This document shows, piece after piece, positions 30,634 to 39,320 of a DNA stretch of 64,000 nt. A model generated the notes under the pieces. The model was not told where the DNA came from. It saw only the letters and a program-made list of their open reading frames with translations, and did no database searches. The stretch is from NCBI GenBank assembly GCA_964447335.1, contig CAYUSA010000009.1:3494-67493 (forward strand), written 5' to 3'. Source of the DNA: HRBIN12 sp964447335. GTDB lineage: Bacteria; Actinomycetota; UBA4738; HRBIN12. Every line of letters starts with the position of its first letter. The first letter of the stretch is position 1. Both the position numbers and the translations under genes were made by a program.

Positions 30634-31536
30634 ATGGCCGCGACGACCGAGGGCCTCACTGCGTACCGCGTCGCCGGCTGGCGGACCTGGCTGAGCCGGA
30701 TCGAGCAGCGCGCCGTCGACCTCGCGATCGGAGGGACGACGCTGCTCACGTACGCGTTCCTGTACGCGCCGATCGTCATCCTCATCGTGTTCTCGTTCAA
30801 CCGCGCCGAGCTCTCGTACTCGTGGCAGGGCGCGACGACCGAGTGGTACCGGGTCCTGCTGCACGACCGATACCTGTTCTCGGCGCTGCGGGTGAGCCTC
30901 GGCGTAGCGGCGAGCTCGGCCGTGATCGGGACGGCCGTCGGCGGGCTCACCGCCCTCACGATCGCCAGGAGAAGGTTCCGGGGCCGAGGCGCACTCACGA
31001 TGGTCCTGTTCATGCCGCTCGTCCTGCCCGAGATCGTGGTCGCGGTCGCCTTCCTGTCGTTCGTGGTCGCGATGAAGGTGCACCTCGGCTACCTGACGCT
31101 GATCGCCGGCCACAGCCTGCTGGCGCTTCCGTTCGCGGCACTCATCCTGCTTGGCTCGGCGGCGGGGCTCGACGCCTCGCTGGAGGAGGCGGCCTCGGAC
31201 CTCGGCTGCACGGCGTGGCAGGCGTTCCGGCGCGTGACGCTCCCGCTGCTGTTGCCCGGGATCCTCGCGAGCCTGCTGCTCACCTTCACGATGTCGCTCG
31301 ACGACATCGTGATGTCGACGTTCGTCAGCGGGGTCGGCACCACGACGTTGCCGCTCCGCATCTACTCGATGCTCAAGACCGGCATCACGCCCGAGATCAA
31401 CGCGCTCGGCACACTGCTCGTGGTGCTCAACCTCACGATCCTCGCCGCCGTGGGGGCGACGCAGCTGAAGCGCGTGCTCGGGATCGGAGCCACGGGGGGG
31501 AGGCGATCGATAGGGGCGCTTCCAGGACGACGGTGA
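30634..31536 (+). CDS. potC: ABC transporter permease, PotC-like
   Basis: 300 aa from ATG 30634 (GTG 30631 is directly before it). Six membrane segments, starting TLLTYAFLYAPIVILIVFSFN, the standard PotC/PotI N-terminus. EAA loop: SLEEAASDLGCTAWQAFRRVTLPLLLPG. MSLDDIVMSTFVSGVGTTTLPLRIYSMLK is a PotC-family signature. 25 nt after potB. Confidence 0.9.
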   Translation: MAATTEGLTAYRVAGWRTWLSRIEQRAVDLAIGGTTLLTYAFLYAPIVILIVFSFNRAELSYSWQGATTEWYRVLLHDRYLFSALRVSLGVAASSAVIGTAVGGLTALTIARRRFRGRGALTMVLFMPLVLPEIVVAVAFLSFVVAMKVHLGYLTLIAGHSLLALPFAALILLGSAAGLDASLEEAASDLGCTAWQAFRRVTLPLLLPGILASLLLTFTMSLDDIVMSTFVSGVGTTTLPLRIYSMLKTGITPEINALGTLLVVLNLTILAAVGATQLKRVLGIGATGGRRSIGALPGRR

Positions 31537-31569
31537 GACCCGGACCGACGGCCGAGATGGAGGTTCGAC

Positions 31570-32661
31570 ATGAAGCGGCCAAGATGGAACAGCTTGATCG
31601 TGCTGATGGTGCTGGCGCTCGTCGCCGCCGCGTGCGGCGGGGGCGACGAGGGGGAGACGGGAGAGAACGGCGGCGGAACGACGGGGGCGGGCGGCGACAC
31701 CGAGCTGCACCTGCTCGCGTGGTCCGGTGAGGTGCCCGACTCGATCGTCGCGCAGTTCGAGGAGCAGACCGGGATCTCGGTCACGCTGGACACGTTCGAC
31801 AGCAACGAGTCCATGATCGCCAAGCTCGAAGCCGGCGCGACCGGCTACGACGTGGTCGAGCCCAGCCAGTACGCGGTGCAGATCCTCATCGCCAAGGGAC
31901 TGCTCGAGGAGCTCGACCACTCGCGGCTGCCGAGCCTCGGCAACCTGGGAGAGGTGTTCCAGGACCCGAGCTACGACCCAGGCAACCAGTACAGCCTGCC
32001 CTACGTGTGGGGCACCACGGGGCTCGCCTACAACGACGAGTGCGTGACCGAGACCGTGGACAGCTGGTCGATCCTGTGGGACCCGGCGTACGAGGGCAAG
32101 ATCTACATGCTCGATAACATGCTCGCGGCGTACATCGCCGGGCTGCAGGTCAACGGGTTCCACGCCAACTCGACGGATCCCGCCGAGATCGAGAAGGCGA
32201 CCCAGTCGCTGATCGACCAGAAGCCGCTGCTCGCCGGCTACACCTCCACCGACTACGCGCAACTCGTGGACTCGGGGCAGGCGTGCGTGGTGCAGGCGTG
32301 GGGCGGTGGCAGCATGGCCAAGGTCGTCCAGCGCAACCCGCACGTCCACTACGTCCTGCCGAAGGAAGGCGGGACGATGTGGGTCGACGGGTTCGCGATC
32401 GTCAAGGGCGCCGAGAACGTGGACGCGGCCTACCAGTGGCTGGAGTTCGTCCTGCAGGCAGAGGTGGCCGCCGAGGTGACCAACGAGGGCGGCACGGCGA
32501 CGGCGGTCGCGGCGGCGGACGCGCTGATCGACGCTGAGGTGCGGAGCAACACGGCGATCTACGCGCCGGAGGAGTCGCTCGCCAACGCGGACTTCATCCT
32601 GGATCCGGGTGAGGCGATGCAGTACTTCCAAGAGGGCTGGACCCAGGTGAAGGCGGCGTGA
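31570..32661 (+). CDS. potD: Extracellular solute-binding lipoprotein, PotD-like
   Basis: 363 aa. Lipoprotein signal (MKRPRW, hydrophobic core, VAAACGGG with lipidated Cys) and a Gly/Glu linker. Binding-protein body of the PotD/PotF family: LHLLAWSGEVPDSIVAQFEEQTGISVTLDTFDSNE, YDVVEPSQYAVQILIAKG, LPYVWGTTGLAYN, VQAWGGGSMAKVV, VDGFAIVKGAENVDAAYQWLEF. Aromatic residues that grip polyamine chains (YVWGTTG, WSILWDP) are present. Captures substrate outside and delivers it to PotBC. Confidence 0.9.
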   Translation: MKRPRWNSLIVLMVLALVAAACGGGDEGETGENGGGTTGAGGDTELHLLAWSGEVPDSIVAQFEEQTGISVTLDTFDSNESMIAKLEAGATGYDVVEPSQYAVQILIAKGLLEELDHSRLPSLGNLGEVFQDPSYDPGNQYSLPYVWGTTGLAYNDECVTETVDSWSILWDPAYEGKIYMLDNMLAAYIAGLQVNGFHANSTDPAEIEKATQSLIDQKPLLAGYTSTDYAQLVDSGQACVVQAWGGGSMAKVVQRNPHVHYVLPKEGGTMWVDGFAIVKGAENVDAAYQWLEFVLQAEVAAEVTNEGGTATAVAAADALIDAEVRSNTAIYAPEESLANADFILDPGEAMQYFQEGWTQVKAA

Positions 32662-32672
32662 GACGGGACCTT

Positions 32673-32703
32673 CGATGGTGGGAGGGTCCGCCTCCCACCA
32701 TCG
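32673..32703 (+). terminator. Strong hairpin between potD and the RraA-like gene
   Basis: CGATGGTGGGAGG (32673-32685) pairs perfectly with CCTCCCACCATCG (32691-32703) around a 5-nt loop. It lies 12 nt after the potD stop, without a T-run. Likely a partial terminator or mRNA stabiliser that keeps binding-protein expression above the downstream enzymes, as in other ABC operons. Confidence 0.65.
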
Positions 32704-32730
32704 TGAGGTTGCCCGCTCCGTCTCAAGACC

Positions 32731-33441
32731 ATGTTCGAGATCCGTGAACGTTCGGATGGGGTCTCCGCAGAGCTCGTCGAGGCGTACCGATCTGTCGCAC
32801 CCGCGACGCTCGGGCACCTGATCGACGGGCCTGCGATGGACCCCCGCATCAAACCGGTGTGTCCGGGGAGCGTTGCGGTCGGTCCCGGGCTCACGATCTG
32901 GTCGCCGGACCGGGACTCGACCGCCTGCCACAAGGCGATCGACCTCGTCGGACCGGGGGACGTGCTCGTGATCGCCCGCGACGGCGCGGACGGCTACGCC
33001 TGCTGGGGCGAGATGATGACGCTTGCGGCGAAGCTCCGGGGCGCCGCCGCGGTGATCGTCGACGGGCCCATCACCGACGTCCACGCCCTGCGCGAGCTCG
33101 GGCTGCCGGTCTTCGCGCGCGGCTCTGCGGCGCTGACGACGCAGTTGCTGGGCGAGCGAGGCGGCGTGAACGTCCCCGTCGTGTGCGGCGGCGTGGAGGT
33201 GAACCCCGGGGACCTGATCCTCGCGGACGAGGACGGCATCCTCGTGCTCGCGCCCGATCTGGCGGCCTCGCTCCTGCCCGCGGCGCGCGAGGAGGAGACC
33301 GCGGACGCCGAGTACCGCCGCGAGCTGCTCGCCGGCCGGCTCCCGTCCGAGCTGGCCGGGATCGACGACCTCATCAGGAGGGCCGATGGCAGGATCGCTG
33401 ACACGAGGAGGGCCGATGGGAACGACCACGAACCTCGTTGA
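32731..33441 (+). CDS. RraA-like / HMG-aldolase family protein
   Basis: 236 aa, ATG 32731. RraA-fold text: LVEAYRSVAPATLGHLIDG, HKAIDLVGPGDVLVIARDG, CWGEMMTLAAKLRGAAAVIVDGPITDVHALRELGLPVFARG, VNPGDLILADEDGILVL. The GxxxxxAxxxGxxGxVxDGxxRD catalytic loop of HMG/CHA aldolases has PITD in place of the usual R-D, so the metal-aldolase Arg is missing and activity is uncertain. Members include 4-hydroxy-4-methyl-2-oxoglutarate aldolases and RNase E inhibitors. Its 3' end overlaps the next gene. Confidence 0.8.
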   Translation: MFEIRERSDGVSAELVEAYRSVAPATLGHLIDGPAMDPRIKPVCPGSVAVGPGLTIWSPDRDSTACHKAIDLVGPGDVLVIARDGADGYACWGEMMTLAAKLRGAAAVIVDGPITDVHALRELGLPVFARGSAALTTQLLGERGGVNVPVVCGGVEVNPGDLILADEDGILVLAPDLAASLLPAAREEETADAEYRRELLAGRLPSELAGIDDLIRRADGRIADTRRADGNDHEPR

Positions 33442-34195
33442 GCCGAGGTGGAACGCCGACACCGACTACAGCGCGCTCGACTGGCGCCAGATCGAGGAAC
33501 GGCCGAGGAGGAACCCGGTCGCGGTGATCCCGAGCGGCGCGGTCGAGGTGTACGGGCCGCATCTGCCGCTCGGCTCCGACGGGATCGTGGCCGAGGCGAT
33601 CGCGCGGATGGTGGCGGGTCGCCTCGGTGCGGTGTGCACGCCCCTGATTGCCATCGGGTACTCGGGCGATCTCATGAGCCATCCGGGCACGCTCACGGTG
33701 AGCCCGGATGCCTTCCGCGCGTACTACGAGGGCGTCTGCCGGAGCCTGATCCGGTGGGGGTTCACCGACCTGCTGTTCCTCAACACGCACGACGGCAACA
33801 CGCGGCTGATCGACCAGATCGGCCTCGCGCTGGTCGACGAGGGCGTGCGCTGCATGCAGATCGACTGGTGGCGCTTCGCCGTGCGGTTCGGCGAGGACGT
33901 GCTCACCACCGGGCGATGGGCCGCCGGCCACGCGGGTGAGCTGTGCACCTCCGTCGTGATGCACGTCGCCCCGCACCTCGTGTCCGGGCCGGGGGAGGAC
34001 TTCGTGCCCGAGGACGACCCGTGGCCGGGCGGCATCGAGCGGTACGAGGACTTCCGCGAGGTGACCGGCTCGGGTGTCCTCGGGAGGCCCTCGGAGGCGA
34101 GCGCGCGCAAGGGTGAGGTCATCGTGGGTCGCGCGGTCGAGGCGATCGTGCAGGCCGCGCGGGAACGGTTCGGGCTTGAGGTGGAGGCCGTCTGA
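33416..34195 (+). CDS. Creatininase-family amidohydrolase
   Basis: 259 aa from ATG 33416. The block AGGAGGGCCGATGG occurs twice 30 bp apart (33376 and 33406), so an ATG at 33386 with an equal site could add ten residues. Creatininase fold metal ligands: IPSGAVEVYGPHLPLGSDG (Glu, His, Asp), NTHDGN (equivalent of GHGGN) and AGHAGELCTSVVMH. Family members open cyclic amides (creatinine) or act in F420, mycofactocin and cofactor pathways. In this operon it probably handles the imported compound. An IS110 element follows its stop by at most 18 nt. Confidence 0.85.
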   Translation: MGTTTNLVEPRWNADTDYSALDWRQIEERPRRNPVAVIPSGAVEVYGPHLPLGSDGIVAEAIARMVAGRLGAVCTPLIAIGYSGDLMSHPGTLTVSPDAFRAYYEGVCRSLIRWGFTDLLFLNTHDGNTRLIDQIGLALVDEGVRCMQIDWWRFAVRFGEDVLTTGRWAAGHAGELCTSVVMHVAPHLVSGPGEDFVPEDDPWPGGIERYEDFREVTGSGVLGRPSEASARKGEVIVGRAVEAIVQAARERFGLEVEAV

Positions 34196-34212
34196 CACTT
34201 CCCATGTCAACC

Positions 34213-35412
34213 TCACGCTGCTTCGAGGAGGACCGCAGCCCCGTGAAGGGTCGGGTCGTAGGGGGTGCGGTCCTGCCAGCACCGCCAGATGACCCGCACC
34301 CAGGCCCGGGCCAAGATCCGCACGGCATGGGGATGATCGCAGCCGCGAGCGATGGCCCGGCGGTAGACCTCAGCGGCTCAGGGCGAGGCGTGCCGGGAGT
34401 TGTCGGCGAACGTTGTGATGGCCTCCCGCAGGCGCTTGTTGCAGGCCCACCGGAAGCTCACGTCGCGATGCTTACCGGAGGTGTGGGTGACCGGGCAGAG
34501 CCCTCCCAGCATGGCTACCGAGTCGGGGCAGGGGTACGCTTCCCGGCAGTCGCCCCACTCGGCGAGCATCTGGGCGGCGTTGATCCGACCGGAGCGTGGC
34601 AGCGACGTGAAGACCTCGGCGTCCGGGTGCTCACCAAGGTGGGCGACGACGGCCCGGTCCAGCTCCTTGATCGAGCGCAGCAGCGATCGCATCACCCGGG
34701 CCATGGAGCGCACCGCGTCGGACCGGGCCTCGGCCTCAACGCCCACGATGCCCTCGGGCGCCGCCCGGAGCCTTGCAAGCAGCTCGGCGGGGGGTCTCCT
34801 CCCGCTGTAGCCGGCCTTCTTGAGGAAGCTCTCAAGCCTCAGCTCTCCGAGGTTGGCGGCCGACTCCGGGGTGGGGTAGCGCTCCAGGAACGACAGGCAG
34901 ATCTCCGAGGCCACGTCGGCGAAGATCACCGCCGCTCCCGGCCAGAAGGCCTCCAGGCACGCCCGGAGCTGGTTGCCGAGAGCCACCCGCTGATCCACGA
35001 GGTCGTCGCGAGCTCTGACCACCGAGCGAAGGGCCCGGGTCTCATCCGACAGCGGCTCCAGGCGCCTCAGGCGGTGACCGTCGGTTCGCACCACGTCGGC
35101 GATGACGTAGGCATCCCCGGGGTCGGACTTGGCCCCGCTGACGGCGTAGCGGCGGCGCAGGTCCTTCATGGCGAAGGTCGGGATCAGCACGATCGGGTAG
35201 CCGGCCTCCAGGATGGCATCGACCAGCCGTCCCTCGGGGCGCTCGATGCCCACGAGGATCTCTCCTTGGCAGGACCAGCGAACGAGGTGCTTGGTGAGCT
35301 CGTCGAAGCCCTGTTGCGAGTGGGCCACGGTGGCTCGCCCGCAGATCTTGCCAGCCGAGTCCACCACGCAGACGTCGTGGGACTCCGCTGCCCAGTCGAT
35401 GCCGACGAACAT
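34213..35412 (-). pseudogene. IS110-type transposase with a premature stop
   Basis: From ATG 35412 (GGGAGG upstream). N-terminal DEDD RuvC-like domain: FVGIDWAAESHDVCVVD (D6), LVGIERPEGRLVD (E), AKSDPGDAYVIADVV (two Asp). C-terminal Transposase_20 domain: FTSLPRSGRINAAQMLAEWGDC, MLGGLCPVTHTSGKHR, RWACNKRLREAI. The frame stops with TGA at 34378-34380 after RHASP, but the same frame continues AAEVYRRAIARGCDHPHAVR and WVRVIWRCWQDRTPYDP to TGA 34213. RHANPWAAEVY is the normal text, so a TGG to TGA change removed the last 55 residues. Confidence 0.8.
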
Positions 35413-35640
35413 CAGACCTCCCTTCGATCGGGGGGCCGTCCCGGTGGCGGAAGCGCGCGGCGGTTCATTACTGACTGGCGCTCGAGGCGCGTCTTCCCAT
35501 GGCCGCTCTGCGCTCCCGGGGGCCGGCGGGGGTGGCGGTATCAGACTGGCCCTCGAGGGGCGATGGCCATTGGCCCTTCCCCCGCCGGTCACCGGGTCGC
35601 CGGGAGCATGCACCCGGGAAGCAGCGATTCCTCGGAACCT
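35413..35640 (-). ncRNA. IS110 left-end non-coding region, possible bridge RNA
   Basis: The 228-nt stretch upstream of the transposase has no gene. In the IS110 family this position encodes the bridge RNA that pairs with donor and target DNA. Here the motif GACTGGC-S-CTCGAGG occurs twice (35473-35488 and 35544-35559), each preceded by GGCGGT at 4 or 8 nt, and there are short palindromes (GGCCAATGGCC near 35563). That is compatible with two similar guide loops. Structure not computed. Confidence 0.35.
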
Positions 35641-35663
35641 CACGCAAGAAGGGTGGACCAGTA

Positions 35664-36491
35664 ATGCTCGTCGCGGTGGCGCAGATGCACTCCACCTCCG
35701 ACAAGGAGCGGAACGTGGACCGTGCCGTCGGGTTCGTCGACGAGGCGGCGGGGCGTGGGGCCGGGCTCGTGCTGCTGCCCGAGTATGCGGTGTACCTCGG
35801 TCCCGAGGAGGGGTACACGGCCGTCGCCGAGCCCATCCCCGGGCCGACCACGGAACGCCTTGGCGAGGCGGCCCGGCGTCACGGCATGTACGTATGCGTC
35901 GGAACGATCATCGAGCCCTCCACGGAGGGAAGGTTCTTCAACACGAGCGTGCTCATCGACCCGGCCGGGACGGTGGTGGCGACCTACCGCAAGATCCACC
36001 TGTTCGACATCGACGTGCCCGGGGAGGCCACCGACACCGAGTCCGCCTACATGGATGCGGGTGATCGCCTCGTCGTCGTGCAGACGCCGGGGCTCACGCT
36101 CGGGATGTCGATCTGCTTCGACGTCCGCTTCCCCGAGCTGTATCGGGCGCTCGCGGCGGCGGGCGCGAACGTGCTGACCGTGCCCTCGGCCTTCACGGTC
36201 CCGACCGGCCGCGCGCATTGGGAGGTGCTGCTCCGGGCTCGGGCGATCGAGAACCACGCGTACGTGCTCGCCGCCGGGCAGCACGGCACGACGCCGGACG
36301 GCATCGCGACCTACGGGCACAGCATGATCGTCGACCCCTGGGGCCGGGTCCTACGCGAGATGCCCGAAGGTGTGGGGATCCTCGTGGCGGACATCGATGT
36401 CGATGAGGCGGTCCGCCGCCGTGGCCAGATCCCGGTGCTCGACCTGCGGCGGCCCGAGCTCTACGAGAAGGTCACGACGATCCGTGGATGA
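35664..36491 (+). CDS. Carbon-nitrogen hydrolase (nitrilase superfamily)
   Basis: 275 aa from ATG 35664 (AGAAGGGTGG upstream). Glu-Lys-Cys triad: E40 in LLPEYAV, K110 in TYRKIHLFDI and C151 in SICFDVRFPELY. Closest in pattern to omega-amidase/N-carbamoyl-type branches that hydrolyse amides or carbamoylated amines. Overlaps potA by 4 nt, so it belongs to the transporter operon interrupted by the IS. Cytoplasmic. Confidence 0.9.
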   Translation: MLVAVAQMHSTSDKERNVDRAVGFVDEAAGRGAGLVLLPEYAVYLGPEEGYTAVAEPIPGPTTERLGEAARRHGMYVCVGTIIEPSTEGRFFNTSVLIDPAGTVVATYRKIHLFDIDVPGEATDTESAYMDAGDRLVVVQTPGLTLGMSICFDVRFPELYRALAAAGANVLTVPSAFTVPTGRAHWEVLLRARAIENHAYVLAAGQHGTTPDGIATYGHSMIVDPWGRVLREMPEGVGILVADIDVDEAVRRRGQIPVLDLRRPELYEKVTTIRG

Positions 36492-37642
36492 GCGAGATGA
36501 ACGCTTCTAGATCGCAGGGAGCCGCCGCGGGGCGGGAGACGACCGCACCTGGGGCCGAGGTGCCGGCCGTCGAGCTGATCGGCGTCTCGAAGCGCTTCGA
36601 CGAGGTGCTGGCGGTCGACGACGTCTCGCTTCGGATCCGCCAGAACGAGTTCTTCTCGATCCTCGGCCCGTCTGGGTGCGGCAAGACGACGATCATGCGG
36701 ATGATCGCCGGCTTCGAGGTCCCCTCGGTCGGCGAGGTCCGGCTCATGAACGAGGATCAGGGAGGCAAGCCCCCGAACCTGCGCAACCTCAACATGGTGT
36801 TCCAGAACTACGCGATCTTCCCGCACCTGGACGTTCATGAGAACGTCGCCTTCGAGCTGAAGGTGCGGCGGTGGCCGAAAGCCGACATCGAGCCCCGGGT
36901 GACCGAGGCCCTGCGGCTCGTCCGCCTGACTGGCTTCGAGCGCCGCAAGCCGTCTCAGCTCTCGGGTGGCCAGCGCCAGCGGGTGGCCCTGGCTCGAGCG
37001 CTCGTCGGGCGCCCCGCGGTGCTCCTGCTGGACGAGCCGCTCGGCGCGCTCGACCAGAAGCTCCGCAAAGAGATGCAGATCGAGTTGAAGCGGCTCCAGC
37101 GAGAGGTCGGCATCACCTTCGTCTACGTCACCCACGACCAGGAAGAAGCGCTCACGATGTCGGATCGGATCGCGGTGATGAACGCGGGCCGCGTACTGCA
37201 GGCCGACACGCCTCGGGCGCTGTACGAGCTTCCCGCCACGAGGTTCGTCGCGGACTTCATCGGCGCGTCGAACCTGGTCGAGGGGCACCTGGCGGCGTCG
37301 GATCACGACCTTGCCGAGGTGGAGATCGACGGCGTCGGCACCGTGCGATGCGCCCCGAACCCTGAGGCGCAGGTCGGCGACGAGGTGACGATCGCGATCC
37401 GGCCCGAGCGCCTGAGGCTCGCCCGGGGTCCCGCGGCGAACGGCGAGAACCACCTCCGCGGAACGGTGCGAGACGTGGTGTTCGTCGGCAACGACACGCA
37501 GTACTTCGTGACCCTGGGGAACGGCCAGGACATCACCGTGCGAGAGCAGAACGCCGCTCCTTCGCTGACGGACGACGTTCGGCCGGGGCAGCCGGTCGAC
37601 GTGGCCTGGGCCGTCGCGAGCACGAGGTTGTTGACCGATTGA
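36488..37642 (+). CDS. potA: ABC transporter ATP-binding protein, PotA-like
   Basis: 384 aa, ATG 36488 overlapping the previous stop. Nucleotide-binding domain: Walker A LGPSGCGKTT, Q-loop FQNYAIFPHLDV, signature LSGGQRQRVALARAL, Walker B LLLDEPLGALD and H-loop YVTHDQEEAL. C-terminal TOBE domain (about 290-384: VTIAIRPERLRLARG, VVFVGNDTQYFVTLGNGQDI). Powers PotBC. That it is last, after the enzymes, shows the transporter and enzymes form one functional operon. Confidence 0.93.
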   Translation: MSEMNASRSQGAAAGRETTAPGAEVPAVELIGVSKRFDEVLAVDDVSLRIRQNEFFSILGPSGCGKTTIMRMIAGFEVPSVGEVRLMNEDQGGKPPNLRNLNMVFQNYAIFPHLDVHENVAFELKVRRWPKADIEPRVTEALRLVRLTGFERRKPSQLSGGQRQRVALARALVGRPAVLLLDEPLGALDQKLRKEMQIELKRLQREVGITFVYVTHDQEEALTMSDRIAVMNAGRVLQADTPRALYELPATRFVADFIGASNLVEGHLAASDHDLAEVEIDGVGTVRCAPNPEAQVGDEVTIAIRPERLRLARGPAANGENHLRGTVRDVVFVGNDTQYFVTLGNGQDITVREQNAAPSLTDDVRPGQPVDVAWAVASTRLLTD

Positions 37643-37729
37643 TCCGGTGTTGCCCTCTTCCATTGCCCGTCCTTGGATCGCGGACGGCTTCATGCGGATT
37701 CCTCGCGAGCCGATACTTGCTCGTGATCG

Positions 37730-38407
37730 GTGTTCTCCACAGCGGCAACGTCGACCACGTCGTGGTCGGACCGACCGGCATCTCCCCACCGGTACGGCCC
37801 CCTTCGCCCGCACTACGTGAAGAGCGAGGGGCAGAACGAGGCGTCCACGTCCGGGTCGGATCACGCCAGGAAGGTTCCCTTCGGGAGCTCGCGCCCCGGC
37901 TCGTGGGCAGCGGCCGTGGTCGCGGTGGAGGGGATGGGCGACGTGACCGCCGTCTCGCTTTACGGCCTGCTCGACGAGCTCAGTGACGCCTCCGTACATC
38001 GCTCGCTCTCGGAGGTGAGCCCGGTCTTCGACGACGACCGCTACGACCGGCTGGTGCTCCTCGGTGGCGACCTCAACACGTGGACCGGGTGGAATGCTCG
38101 AAGGGAAGCTCGACACTTGGCGCGCGATCGTGCCGTGCTCGAGCGGATCCGTGCGTACGGTCTGGTCGATTGCCTCGAGCGGGTCCGGCCTCCCGGTCGT
38201 CTGGAGGGCTGCACGTGCAGCCTCGGCGAGGACTGCGCCCACACGTGGACCCGAATCGATCCGCGCCATCCGCGCATCCGGTACCAGATGGACTACCTGT
38301 TCGCGTCACCTGCCCTGGCGGACCGGCTGGTGCACTGCGAGGCGCTCTCGCCAACCGAGTGGAGCCGGTTCAGCGACCACAGCCCGATCGTCGCAACGTT
38401 CGCGTGA
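37730..38407 (+). pseudogene. N-terminally truncated endonuclease/exonuclease/phosphatase-family gene
   Basis: The conserved part starts near 37880: PGSWAAAVVAVEGMGDVTAVSLYGLLDEL, then VLLGGDLNTWTGW, HTWTRIDPRHPRIRYQMDYLFAS and SDHSPIVATF. GDLN, YQMDYLF and SDHSP are the C-terminal catalytic motifs of EEP metal-dependent phosphoesterases. The N-terminal half with the Asn and metal-binding Glu is absent, and the 50 codons before 37880 look non-coding. Likely a remnant; start not real. Confidence 0.6.
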
Positions 38408-38479
38408 TCTTGGCCTGTGGTTCTCACACCGTCGCCGCGTGGTCGGGCGACACGCGGTCCACGCCCCCGGGTGTCGGGG

Positions 38480-39320
38480 TCAGTCCTTCGGTTCCGTCGT
38501 ACTCGAGCCCAGGACCGCGCGGACGAGCGCCACGACGCGTGCCGGGTTCGGGGCGTTCAGCACGAGCGTCCGCCCGGCCATCACCGCCTGCACCCCCGGG
38601 GCCGCCGTGCTGCCGAACGCGCTTCGGACGATCTCGGCCGCTGCCTGCGCAGGTCCGCGGGATGCGTCCGGGCCCAGGCCTGCGCGTCTCGCGATCTCGA
38701 GAGCGCGCCAGACGTCGACCGCGTCCCGGTCCTGCAGCCGCAGGCCCCAGACGTGGGCACGCAGGATCACGCAGCCCACCTCGTCGGGCAGCACCACCTG
38801 GATGTCGGCGGCCTCGCCGTTCAAGCGGATCAACCGGAGCTGGGCAGTAACCGTCGCCCTCATGGCGATCGCGAGCCCCGGAACCTCCGTCACGACGAAC
38901 GCCCCGAGCGGCACGTTCTCGCGAGCCCGGCTCGTGAATGCCGGCGCCAACAACTCGATCTGCGCGACCGGTGGATCACCCTCGCTCATCCCGACCGGGA
39001 TGTCCAGGACGGGCTTCCCGAACGTGTTCCCCGACGTGCGTGAGTAGCCCAGCTGCTCGATCCGTGGCAGGAGGCTCTCATCCTTCAGGCCCACAAGCGT
39101 GACGCCGGTGTCGGCGTCGCGGGACTCCCGATACAGCTCGGCTCCTAGCCCCCCATCGGTAGGCATGGAGGGTCACCATCTGTCCGCCGATCAGAACTGC
39201 CTGGGGCTCCCGGGCGCGGAAGAACAGTTGCTCGAGGTCGCGAAGGGCCACGAAGGCGAGATCCTGCGCCACCGAATCGGCCTGCAGCACGAGGCGTGTC
39301 AGCGGGAGCGCAGGATCCAC
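38480..39320 (-). pseudogene. Frameshifted nucleotidyltransferase toxin of an AbiE-like pair
   Basis: ATG 39320 reads MDPALPLTRLVLQADSVAQD and on to AVLIGGQMVTLHAYRWG (G45, G46). The expected acidic motif, LYRESRDADTGVTLVGLKD, continues one base out of frame, and so does the rest to 38480. The break falls in a run of six C (six G on the coding strand) at 39149-39154; five would restore the frame. So it is either a one-base expansion, a phase-variable tract or a sequencing error. Overlaps its antitoxin partner by about 20 nt. Confidence 0.65.

Larger units (their letters stand above)
34196..35640 (-). mobile_element. IS110-family insertion sequence (ends approximate)
   Basis: Contains a DEDD transposase reading frame (34213-35412) and a GC-rich non-coding stretch upstream of it, the usual IS110 arrangement. 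The family has no terminal inverted repeats and makes no target duplication, so the ends cannot be read; the limits given are the gap between the creatininase stop and the nitrilase ribosome site. It sits antisense inside the transporter/amidohydrolase operon. Confidence 0.65.

Noticed and set aside
34196..35660. Terminal inverted repeats or target duplications for the IS
   Set aside because: None seen by eye; IS110 elements normally lack both, so the ends are left approximate.
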